Below are positions 23,118 to 35,700 of a stretch of 64,000 nucleotides of DNA, in pieces. The first letter of the stretch is position 1; the number at the start of each line of letters is the position of its first letter. The notes under the pieces were generated by a model that saw only the letters and a list, made by a program, of their open reading frames with translations, ran no database searches and was not told where the DNA came from. The translations under genes and the position numbers were made by a program. The DNA comes from Corbicula japonica (taxonomy: Eukaryota > Mollusca > Bivalvia > Venerida > Cyrenidae), in NCBI GenBank assembly GCA_038501625.1, contig JAZAYU010001079.1, forward strand, positions 28,473 to 92,472, in the 5' to 3' direction.

Positions 23118-24301
23118 CAGGGTTCTCCCCAGAAATTTTTTAAGGGATAGCTCATCAAGACCGCGCACGAAGTCGATACTCAAAATTTTGTTACCAACTA
23201 CCACACCTACTTCCCTAAACAAATCCTCCCTCCCCCCCCCCCAAAAAAAAAAAAAAAACTTAATAAGGTTTAGTTGTATCATGGCTTTGGAACTATAAAG
23301 AATGGGAAATGCAATAAAAGCAGCTGATATTAAATGTGTATTGAATACATATAGGCATCTTTTATATATTCATTCAGCACTTTTAAATATATCTGTGTCG
23401 TTTTTTATGCAGAAATGAATATAGGTTGTTTGTAAAGCAAAGGGTCAGGTGGTCTTTAATATGCTGCAATATTGGGTGTCATCTGTTTGGAGTGTTGGAC
23501 TAAATATTAAGTAAAATTAGTCCATTTCACACTGAGGTTGGTGATTTGGACAATAAATTTATTTGTTTTAAAACTGATTATAGCCTGGATAAATACAAAT
23601 TACAACTTAAATTTCTGAGGTCGAGTATAACTTTATCAAATATTGCATGATCGCGAAAATATATGACTTTTGCATTTTTCCCGTGTTTCGTTCCAAAATA
23701 AATCAAAGAACGACTTAAAATAAATAAATCAACCAATTTTGACAGATTTTACTACGTTTTAAATTTTTAACGATCTTTAAAATTCTTAAAAGATGTTTTC
23801 TAATGTTAACCTCGATCCTGGACAACACAAGTTGTCAACAAAAGAAATCTAGAAAATCGAACAGAAACCCCAAAACATTGACCAATTTATTATTGTTTTA
23901 GCTTAATTATTTGCCTGATGTTTGATAGGTATGGTTTTACCTTTACAAAAAGGTGAAATGTGCGTATCAGGAATTGCCACAAACCAGATAGAAATGCAAA
24001 TTATGGTAAAATTTCCAGACGTCAAAGACTGGTCTTAAGCTTCACCCACCAGTTTTGATTCGTCAAATGGACATCGATTTGTGTAAACAACGGCCGTTTG
24101 GCTGTAATTTCTTAATGAGAGAAATAGCCTGAGGCTACTTTTGCGAGGAGACACATGATTACTTGGATTTTACAATTAACAGGAAGGCATAGCGTTAACT
24201 GTTTAAGGCATAGCAGGATAATTAAAGAGTAGCGGAAGTACAGCAGTTGAGATCAAAGCGTAGCGCTCCCGCTACTCTAAAATGGGCTGGAGAGAACCCT
24301 G
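23118..24301. mobile_element. 1.18-kb TIR element with exact 5-bp duplication
   Basis: The left end starts CAGGGTTCTCCCCAG and the right end is CTGGAGAGAACCCTG, its complement with one change. GCATC occurs directly before the left end (23,113-23,117) and directly after the right end (24,302-24,306). Inside is AT-rich sequence without a transposase. CA...TG termini with a short duplication suggest a non-autonomous hAT-like element, although classical hAT duplications are 8 bp. Confidence 0.65.
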
Positions 24302-24306
24302 GCATC

Positions 24307-25061
24307 TTTCAGCAAAATGACCGAATGTTCACAAAAAAACATCATAAACTACAGTTTGTACATGCTTAATTAAAGCATGAGCACAGTGAAGTTTTCCAGA
24401 TGTTTTTTGATAAATTTTGAAATAAATGTAGGTAAAAAAACCTTGCTGTTTTAATTACAGTTTTGTTATTATTTAAAAACGACAATGACATTTCTTTCAA
24501 AAACATCAAAGATGACATGCAGACCACCGTTCGTTGTTCTATATATTCGTGAAATAGGTGTGAAAGTACAGCCTGAATTGGCTCTATAAATTTGCAAGTA
24601 TCCTCGATGCATTGGTTCTATAAATTTGCAAGTATCCTCAAGGTCATACTTGTTGGTAGCTTTTGGAAAAAAAACAACAACACAAAATATTGGTTTGATG
24701 GGCCATAAAGTATTTCTTTTTTTTTTAAATCATATCTGACAGAATCTCTATGGGTCATGTCGTCAACTGTCATTGACCTAAACATCAGAAAATCCTGGGC
24801 TGCATTGCATGGGTCGTATTGTTGATTAGTAATAAAATGCATAATGCATTAATTCTGTACATTGCAACACATGTAAGTTATATTTATTTTAGGTATTAAA
24901 ACAAGCTTTCCCCGTTATAGGTAGCACCTATTGTTATATTACATCAGAGACTCTGTTAAGTAATAACTGGCTATGAAACTAACATATGCAAATAATAACA
25001 ATTCACGTGGACAAAATACACAAAACGTGATTATCATAGTTGTTTGTAGTTGCTAGTAGTT
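24307..25061. other. 3' flank of the FReD gene
   Basis: No gene supported. GTATCCTC-type words with CTATAAATTTGCAAGTATCC are repeated directly at about 24,583 and 24,618. On the minus strand this is sequence downstream of the FReD stop codon, where its 3' UTR would lie. Confidence 0.4.
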
Positions 25062-25208
25062 TCAATTCGGACGGATCATCATTCGTGTATACTTCAGCGA
25101 CTCATAGTAACCTGTCCAACTGCCCCAGTTTATACCTTGGCTGTAGGCGGTGCTTCCGTACACTCCATTGAGGTTGTTCAGTGTGCAGGCTTTATACCAG
25201 TACCTGCT
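25062..25208 (-). CDS. FReD gene exon 6 (C terminus and stop)
   Basis: After TTTACTCTTTTTCAG the frame encodes a typical FReD end: RYWYKACTLNNLNGVYG, then INWGSWTGYYESLKYT, then MMIRPN and TGA. The usual WWYxxCHxSNLNG is present with Y for the first W and T for H. The Cys is the partner of the one in exon 5. At 147 bp it starts in phase 0, which agrees with the exon 5 donor. Confidence 0.9.
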   Translation of the reverse strand, partial: SRYWYKACTLNNLNGVYGSTAYSQGINWGSWTGYYESLKYTRMMIRPN

Positions 25209-28200
25209 CTGAAAAAGAGTAAACAGACAATACTATCATCATCAATATAACGCATCATGATTTCTTGCGAATGAAAATGTTCGCGATTTTCCCCGAAACT
25301 ATTTAGAGTAAATAACATGAGAAAAGAGCGAGTATTTTCTTGTGATCAGAGGTTACAGTATAAGTAACAGGTGACAAAGAGAAGATAAATCATGTACATT
25401 AAAAACTAGTTTTCACAATAAAATCAGTATAACCATACTTAATCGGAACAATCAAATGCATTCTATACCACAAATGGAGGTTACAACCAAATGCTTTCTA
25501 TACCACAAATGGAGGTTACAACCAAATGCTTTCTATACCACAAATGGAGGTTACATGTACAACCAAATGCATTCTATACCACAAATGAAGGTTACAACAA
25601 AATGCATTCTATACCACAAATGGAGGTTACAACCAAATGCTTCCTATACCACAAATGGAGGTTACAACCAAATGCATTCTATACCACAAATGGAGGTTAC
25701 AACTAAATGCATTCTATACCACAAATGGAGGTTACAACCAAATGCTTTCTATAACACAAATGGAGGTTACAACCAAATTCATTCTATACCACACATGGAG
25801 GTTACAACTAAATGCATTCTATACCACAAATGGAGGTTACAACTAAATGCTTCCTATACCACAAATGGAGGTTACAACCAAATGCATTCTATACCACAAA
25901 TGGAGGTTACAACCAAATGCTTTCTATACCACAAATGGAGGTTACAACCAAATGCTTTCTATACCACAAATGGAGGTTACAACCAAATGCATTCTATACC
26001 ACAAATGGAGGTTACAACCAAATGCATTCTATGCCACAAATGGTGGTTACAACCAAATGCTTTCTATACCACAAATGGAGGTTACAACCAAATGCTTTCT
26101 ATACCACAAATGGAGGTTACAACCAAATGCTTTCTATACCATAAATTGAGGTTACAACCAAATGCTTTCTATACCACAAATGGAGGTTACAACCAAATGC
26201 TTTCTATACCACAAATGGAGGTTACAACCAAATGCTTTCTATACCACAAATGGAGGTTACAACCAAATGCATTCTATACCACAAATGGAGGTTACAACCA
26301 AATGCTTTCTATACCTCAAATGGAGGTTACAACCAAATGCCTTCTATAACACAAATGGAGGTTACAACCAAATGCTTTCTATACCACAAATGGAGGTTAC
26401 AACCAAATGCTTTCTATACCACAAACGGAGGTTACAACCAAAGGCTTTCTATACCACAAATGGAGGTTACAACCAAATTCATTCTATACCACACATGGAG
26501 GTTACAACCAAATGCATTCCATACCACAAATGGAGGTTACAACCAAATGCTTTCTATACCACAAATGGAGGTTACAACCAAATGCATTCTATACCACAAA
26601 TGGAGGTTACAACCAAATGCTTTCTATACCATAAATGGAGGTTACAACCAAATGCTTTCTATACCACAAATGGAGGTTACAACCAAATGCTTTCTATACC
26701 ACAAATGGAGGTTACAACCAAATGCTTTCTATACCACAAATGGAGGTTACAACCAAATGCATTCTATACCACAAATGGAGGTTACAACCAAATGCTTTCT
26801 ATACCACAAATGGAGGTTACAACCAAATGCCTTCTATAACACAAATGGAGGTTACAACCAAATGCTTTCTATACCACAAATGGAGGTTACAACCAAATGC
26901 TTTCTATACCACAAACGGAGGTTACAACCAAATGCTTTCTATACCACAAATGGAGGTTACAACCAAATTCATTCTATACCACACATGGAGGTTACAATCA
27001 AATGCATTCCATACCACAAATGGAGGTTACAATCAAATGCATTCCATACCACAAATGGAGGTTACAACCAAATGCTTTCCATACCACAAATGGAGGTTAC
27101 AATCAAATGCATTCCATACCACAAATGGAGGTTACAACCAAATGCATTCTATACCACAAATGGAGGTTACAACCAAATGCTTTCTATACCTCAAATGGAG
27201 GTTACAACTAAATTCTTTCTATACCACAAATGGAATCCTTTTTTTGCATTTTGCCATAATAATGAGATAAAAGCTCCGACAATAGTTATATTAAATATTT
27301 AAGTGGTATGTGAATGATCCAGTTTAATGATCGTAACCTATTCCATTCCCATTGCGGTCCAATTCCAATTCGATTGCACTCTAGTTTTTTTCACTCCGAA
27401 CAATGCGCTCCAAACGATCTTTACGCTCAAACCGATTCTTTCGATTCCGATCTTTTCGCTCCCGATTTTCATTGGTCATTACTTATAACGCATCTCGCGT
27501 TGAATTAACATTTCTGTGACATTTTCCTATTTTGCAGTTTTGTTTAATTGTATTGTTTAAACACCGTGTACTTAAAAAGTAAAATGATCATTTTAAATCT
27601 AAAATGACGTCTTACTATTCTACATCAGTTTAATATAAGGGTTTATTACATTGCAGTTTTAAAATATAAGCGTAAATTACACCCGATATAAGTGAGATTC
27701 ATGTTCATTTCAGTTGTAAATCTCCTTACTAAATAAAATAACATTTACGCCATAATATAGCACTGGTGAATGTACATGTTCCTTATTTCTTCCCTTGTGT
27801 ACGAACAATTACTACGTATTTTCGCTTAAAGGGCAATTCATACAAAATGGTCCCGAACTTAATTTCAGTAATACCATGCGTGTGAATGGCAAACACACCA
27901 TTTAATATTATATTTTTTTCAGTTTTATTTACAAAATTATCATTAAATTAGTTTCTTATTACTAGTGTTTGATAGCAGAAAACACAGTTAAATTATTACC
28001 ACAATTGCTTTGTTTAAAGTCGTTAAAAGAATCGGAAGAAGCGATTCGGATCGCTACTACTGTATATATAACTGAAAAATTATAAATAGAAGCGATCCGA
28101 TCCGATCCGGTCAAAACCAGGGGCGGATCCAGGATTTTGGGTTAGGGGGGGCGTAACTTTTGGGACTTGACGGCGCAGCCATATTTGTTGTCGTATAAAT

Positions 28201-31200
28201 GTACCCAAAGGAAATTAATTGACTGAATGATGTGTTTGTTTGTATGGGTTTTACGGCGCATCAACATGATCATGTTATATAGTGCCGAATTATTACAGTA
28301 AGGGAAGGCGGGAACGTTTAAATTGCGTGCACTCTGTGTTGTGTACGAGTACATCTCAAAAGGCAATGTTGTATAAAGATACGCGAGCGAAGCGAGCGAA
28401 GAAAAAATAGGAAAATATAGTATATTTTATTGTTTCCATACCAAAGAACATGTAAGCTCCAGGAATTTTAGGGGGGGCGTGCGCCGGGTGCGCCCCCCCC
28501 CCTGGATCCGCTAGTGAAAACGCTCCGGTTTTTTCACTCCAAGCGATATAAACGCTCAAACCGATTCCGATCCGGTCAAAACGATCCGGTCTTTTCACTC
28601 CAAGCGATCCAAACGCCCAAAGCGATTCGCTACGATTCCATTCCGTTTCCAATTCGATTGCGCTTAAATTGCGCTCCTAACGGGATAGGTTTGCGGTCCG
28701 CTTCCTATCCGCTTCCGATCCGATTGTCAATTTCATGATTTTCAGTACTGTAATGAATTAAATTTTACGCTTACTTTAACTGTTTGTATTTTCATATTTT
28801 CGTATTCTCTTGATTTCAAAGTTCCCTTTTTATCTATTTAAACTATGTAAATAATTCGTAGTTTGTGAAGTTATGTTCGTAGTATAATACCTGATCAAGT
28901 TTTCTTTACGTAAGTGCATCACTGAGAAAATATAACCTTCCGTATAAACAAATAAATGGTATCCGTTTGTTTCTTATTGTTCATACATCCGTATAAACAA
29001 ATGAATGGTATCCGATGGATACTTGTTGTTCATACATCCTTATAAACAAATAAATGGTATCCGATGGATACTTATTTTTCATACATCCTTATAAACAAAT
29101 AAATGGTATCCGATGGATACTTGTTGTTCATACATCCGTATCAAAAAATAAATGGCATCCGATGACTACCTTTTGTTTACACCTCCGAATAAACAAATAA
29201 ATGGTATCCGATAGATACTTATTGTTCATATATCCGTTGAAACAAATAAATTGCATCTGATGGATTCTTATTGTTCATACATCCGAATAAACAAATAAAT
29301 GGTATCCGATGGATTTTTATTGTTCATACATCAGTATAAACAAATAAATGGTATCCGATGGATACTTGTTGTTTATACATCCGAATAAACAATTACATGG
29401 CATCCGATGGATTCTTATTGTTCATACATCCGAATAAACAAATAAATGGTATCCGATGGATACTTGTTGTTTATACATCCGAATAAACAATTACATGACA
29501 TCCGATGGATTCTTATTGTTCATACATCCGAATAAACAATTACATGACATCCGATGGATTCTTATTGTTCATACATCCGAATAAACAAGTACATGGCGTC
29601 CGATGGTTACTTAATGTTTATACATCCGAATAAACAAATAAACGGTATCCGATGGATTCTTGTTGTTTATACATCCGAATAAACAATTACATGGCATCAG
29701 ATGGATTCTTTTTGTTCATACATTCGTATAAACAAATAAATGGCATTCACTTGGTATTTCTTGTTCGACATATTATTATCTTATCTTTTTTTCTCCTACT
29801 GTTACCAATGAAGTTGCATGTTGATGTTTTTCTCAAGACATATACGTGACAATTAGCCATTTAGTACATCTTGCATTATCTTAACAAGTTGTTGAATATA
29901 GATAAAATGTGAAGCATGCATATCACAAACATGCATCAAATGCAAAACATAGAGTCTTTACACAGCACATTGGAGAGAAAATAAAAACTCATTGAATAAT
30001 TATTTTTGCACATATTTTCAAGAGAATTGGTACGACATGTAAAAATCTTCAGAGTATAATCATAATAACAAAAACAACTTTACATTTGTATGTTTTGTGT
30101 GATGTAAGGGCTCTCAGTTCTTTTAATGATAAAATTCTATTTTAATTACACGTTGATAATTATGTAAAATTCCAAGTTTATGATTTAATTAACTAAATTA
30201 ACACATAGTGTACATAAAAATGAAGAAAATAAAAGTAGTATAATTGAATAGTATATTTTATTTTATATTATGGAAAACATTTCTATCAATTATATTTTTA
30301 AATATTTCTTGTTTATATTGATTATTTTCTGCTATTCAAACCACTTGTAATGTTGCCATACAAAATGGAAGCTGTCAACAAGTCAAACACTTTTTTCTCA
30401 ACCATACTTGCGTATAGAGATGGATATCGGAGTATACAACATATTCGATAAATTGGAAATTTCTTTCATGATCGTAACGATTAATATCACGATCAATTTA
30501 ATACTATATCCAAAAAGACTATGAAAGGCTATATACATACATTCAGTAAACAGATATTTATTAGTATCGATAGTGCTAGCAATTTAAATTTTATTTAATT
30601 CCAAAACGTAAATGATGAAACCACTAAATAACAATCATCATTTACACCAAATTCTAATAAATAAATATATTAGGAACAGCAACTCTTTACAGTTTTCGTC
30701 GACAAACATTTCGTCGGCTATCAAGTCGCGGGAGAATTTTTGTGACAATTCGTCGAGTTTGTAATCAGTCGGGATATCATTATAGCGTACCTTTTCTTCG
30801 ACAGCACAATTGTCGGTACTCCAGCCATCGTTGTCATTGTCGTATGTTGTAAATTTCATGCCATTGTGATAAAAAAAAAATCTCCCGGGTTTTCGAAAGC
30901 TGGATCAAAGCTGTAGTTACCGATTGACAGTTTGTACAACATTGCTTCATTTCCTACGGAAAAGGTCTGAAAAGTAAAATCAAATGACTTCTAGTTGCGT
31001 TTATCTCCTCGTTTGCTTTCTGACAGCATCTCTCTCACATTTGTTTGATATCCAAAGAACACGATTACATGTACAATGAAGGAAAATACCTGTACTTTAC
31101 TTTGACTTTATTCGTGGGAATGTATGGAAATTCATAAAATAGCCACGGAGTTGCCCTGGGTTCAGCGCAACTTAATATTAGAATAAGTTAACTAGCAGTT

Positions 31201-32684
31201 CACACATTAATTTGCCAGTAAAACTGTTCGCATATAATCGCTGGCCCTTTAATAACACATTTTTTCCATATCAATACCACTTAAGGTGGTATCATTTGTC
31301 ACAATATACTGTTAAAGTTGGGGGGAGTGTGGTTTCCTATTTTCATAAAATTCATGTTATTTAATAATTATAAATCTTCTTATTACTTCAGGCATCAATT
31401 ATAGGGCATATAAATGTTACAGATCAATCAGGAATTATAAAAAAATTACAAATATGAAACAATTTCTCTCACTGAGTGTAGCCGTATTGCCGGGAGTCCA
31501 AACTTCCAAATTATCCACCATTATAGTATTAAACTACAGTCACAGGAAGGTTGTCTATATCAAGGTTAACAATGTCTTAGAATTTAGTTCAATAAACTTT
31601 ACTAGAACAATAGTTATAAACAATGGAAACATGAATGTCAAATTTTCCTTTTGTAGTCACTGGGAGAAACATGTTTTGCTATTGTTCTAGCAATATAAAC
31701 GTCATTACCTTGTACTTTGCTGCGGCACGCTGATTGTCGTTTCTCACCATATCAATGCGCAACTCGACGTTTCCTGCAAAATATGCATGTATTCGAAACA
31801 ATTACTTTTTTTTCTTTTAAGAGGATATTCAGACCTAAAGTCAGTTACGTTTCGTGCACTTTACATTCATTTGGTTAAATAACAGTTGAAATCGATGATA
31901 GAAAACAATAAAACAAGGCATTACTTTAATAAATAAATAAAAGGTGGCGGTGTTCAGCTAATTGCATCAATAGACAACACAATGAGCTGAAATTTATTTA
32001 ACCGGCATCTTCCTAGTTCAACTGAGACAAAATTTACTGTAGAAAAAGATATATGAAGTTTTAATAAATGAAGGTCAAAGGTCTTTCTAGCAGTTCTTTG
32101 CAAATCAACAATAAATGCGGTTTAATGCATGAAAACGATTTCCTTTGATTTATTTATAGTCAAAAAGAAACTAAGTGTGTAGTTCTATATTAGTGTTGCT
32201 CTGTACGTAACAGATCGTAAACCCAAGTGTAAATTTCCAAAAGTATAATTTCGGGCAAGCTTGAGTTCGTATTGCACATATCTGCAACATTTTGTTATCA
32301 AATTAGTTTTCCTATTACATTCTTCTCTAAAAAGGTAAAACCCAGTTATTTTGCTTCGATATGTATGTTTCACTAGAAAAAGTTCAGGCTATTTAAAGCT
32401 ATTGAATTATTTCTGTATATTAAACCGCAGTTTCGAATATATTTTTAAATCGGAATACCTTGGGCAGTAAGGCGATGAATATTTTCCAGCCCTAACCAAA
32501 AACTTGTGTCGTCGCCAAATCCATTCCGATATTGCTGCCAATTTTTGTAGAAGTCAGTGGCAGATTCTCGCTTCTGAATTACTGTCCACCCACCACCATC
32601 TTCTTCAGTGATACAAAGCACTCTGGCTGGGTTAATACCTGCAATTCAAGATAACGTCTGCTTTTCATTCTTCTAAATGGCATG

Positions 32685-32783
<99 letters not shown>

Positions 32784-35700
32784 AGCATTTTAGGTGAACA
32801 TTAACTGATATGTTCGCTTTTCATTTTTATGAAAAATAAAATTCCTTAATATAAGTAGTTAACCTCATCTCTTCAGATCTAGGTCACCCTATATATTCTA
32901 TATGAATGACGTCATCCTGTTTGGAGGAGTCAAGTTTTGAGGTCTATATATAGCTTGGGTTCCCAGCATTTATAACTTTTTTGTGAGAAACAAGTTCTTT
33001 TCTGGAGATTTACCTTATATATAATCTATATAAATCTTGGATTGTGGAGTCTTATTACATAGACCGTGTAATAACGTCGCACATTTCACCTTGTTGTGTA
33101 ATATCTATCTATATTTAACCCATTGGGAAACCAGATTTGTCAAGTAGTGTTTGAAAGTAACGTTAAAACCTAAATGGTCTTCTTTGTATTATATTAAACA
33201 ACCTGAAAACAGTAATTGTTATAGGATCTCTTTCTCTTCTCTCTCTCTCTCTCTCTCCGATGAAATAAAGGGTATGGGTATTCCGACGTAAAAACCCATA
33301 AACTAAATATAACTGTAGGTATCCCACCGACGCTAACATGTTTTGACACGCTTACATAACGGACCAATCAAACTAGTCTATTTCTTTTTAAATGATAACG
33401 AGCCTAACAGTCTAGGATCGACTACAGGAGTTCATCCAGCAGTTGACAGCCGAGGTTGGATAGGTAGTTATACTGTATTTAAACATCTAAAATGGAAATA
33501 AGACAGTTTTTGCCCTTTATTGAAAACTGTAATAAAAAGATAAATCCTGTTGTCAAATATCTGTAAAACGTTTCTTGTTATTTACTGGTACAAATAAAAG
33601 CCCACGGTCTACTTCTAGTGTAACTCGGTGAACTTTAATGACCTGGCGTTGAGGAATGCAACGTTATAAGGTAGTTTAGTCATAACAACAGTTTAAAACA
33701 TATCATGACGAGAGTTTAACGTTTTATACACACTTTATTTACATGTATGTACAGCAGTTCACATTAGTATATACACCATTAATTATCAAATATTTATAAA
33801 GATTTTTATGAAGAAAACAAATAAATTCCATGAAAACTGGTTAATAAACATGTTTAATCCGTATGTCCATGTTCATTGAAGGTTAAACACCTTTACGTTC
33901 ACTGAAAGTCACGAGCGTTAATCCAACTGTTAAACTTTTTAGGATAGTATTTCCACTGCACAAAGTGCTGTTTGTTTTCTCCTCTTCCTCTGGTCTTTAA
34001 TATTTTGTCCACTTTCCAAGTCTGGTCAGGATCAATGTCAACTTTCTGAAGTTCGCTCTGATAAAATGTTCCTGTGATATCTTCGTCTTGCAAGTCCCTG
34101 AGTTTGTAGATCGGTAGTACTCCTCTGTGATATCGTTTATGCACTTTAAACACCTCGCCCGAATACGTCTCGTCGTACGCGCGAGTGAATGCGTTTCGCA
34201 GATGGCTGATCCGTACATAATCACCAATTTTGAATTTAAATAGCCCGAGTTTAATGTTCTTTTTCTCTGCTTTAGGATTTTGTGCGAAGTACGTGGATAA
34301 TCGCACTTCCTCTTGATTGTTGTCTTTTACATCCGAGGGTCTCATGTCTATGGTTCTGTGATAAGTATGGTTGTAACTGTAAGCTATGTCCTGTAGAATA
34401 GGAAGATAGGTATAATCTTCCTTGTGCGAAAAGTAACGGTATAGTTTCTGTTTAATCGTTAAGATAACCCTCTCTGATGTTGACGCCTTGGTTTCGTTCT
34501 GTGTCGGAAAGTATTTGACGTGGTTTTCCTGCATCAACGACTGTACTTTTCTTGCCCTGAATTCCTGACCTGAAAACAAATTGAAAAGACTTTTAAAATT
34601 ACTATTAGAGAGATTAAATGAAAAAAAAAATCATAAGTACTGTAGTAAACGTATATTTAATAAAATTGGTGGTGTATTTATTTACATAATATAGGTGCAG
34701 TTAATAATGCCAATAAAATAACTACCTTTGTCGGTTATCAACTTTGCCGGTGATCTATCAGATTTAACGAAGATGTCCTTGAATGCTCTTGCTACCTCTT
34801 CTCCCGTCTTGTACTTTAAAGGGCGTAGCCATACGTATTTGGAGAAAGTATCAATCACCAATAAGATATATTTGTAACCGTCATTCCATTCAGCAAATTT
34901 CACCATATCGATCAAGTCAGCCATCCAAAGGTCGTCCTTTCCAGCGCTTACGACGTGATTTCGCTGAAAACGTCTTCTGACTGGTTGATGAAGACTGTAT
35001 GCTTCTTGATTATGCAAGAATTTTCTGATTCTGTGCATGCCGATGTCATATTGACCATCATCCTTCACTACTTTGTACAGTTTCTGCGGTCCCGCAAAAC
35101 TTGCAGGGTGTGATGGATCAAAATATATTTTCTTTAAATAGTCCTCCCAAGGCGCCATGTCTTTACAGTTTAATGTTCAAACATCAAATGATAAGTCCTT
35201 GCAATGGCAACCGCTTTTATTCAGAGTCCTCTTCATTCGCGTCTTCTTCGCTTTCGCTGTCAGATTCTTCCGTCTCAAATAAGTCCTCAAAGACACTTTT
35301 GTTTTTCTTCAAGACTCTTTTCACTGCCGATGTTAAACTTACTCCCTTTCTGCGCAGTTCCTTTATTTCATCAACTATACCACGATGGGTAGTATTGCTC
35401 ATCAGGGGAAACCAATACATCTCCAGTAACGATTGGTATCTCTCAAAGAAATTTTTCTCTTTGTAGGGGTATGAACGTTCCTCAGCCATTTCTGATGCGT
35501 CATCTTCGTTTTGTCCATTGCCAATGTATTGATCGTATAACTTGTTGAACCTTTCTTTGCCACAGCTTTGAGCAAGATGCCACAACTGCTGATAACCCTT
35601 ATTGTCTTCCACTTCCTCATCTATGACATCGTTACTCTCTTCCTTTTTCGTCTTTTTAGCCGGGGTTTCGCCGTTTTCTGGACACCAACCGCGTTTTACG

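Noticed and set aside
25456..27302. Long plus-strand open frames of up to 356 codons
   Set aside because: They are the 35-bp satellite read in three frames; no stop exists in the unit. No domain, start context or conservation of one frame over others.
28356..28652. Minus-strand frame with LADPGGGAHPAHAP
   Set aside because: It is a translation of the G-rich end of a hAT-like MITE, frequently mis-predicted as protein.
30638..30790. Continuation of the FReD exon 5 frame beyond NCAVEEK
   Set aside because: A good donor (AAG then GTACGC) lies at the boundary. The following residues do not match the family, whereas exon 6 at 25,208 does.
31454..31690. Small protein shared by 31,454-31,690 and 44,721-45,002
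   Set aside because: Both frames lie in arms of the foldback family, and similarity is at DNA level. The reverse arm also gives a related frame, as expected of a palindrome.
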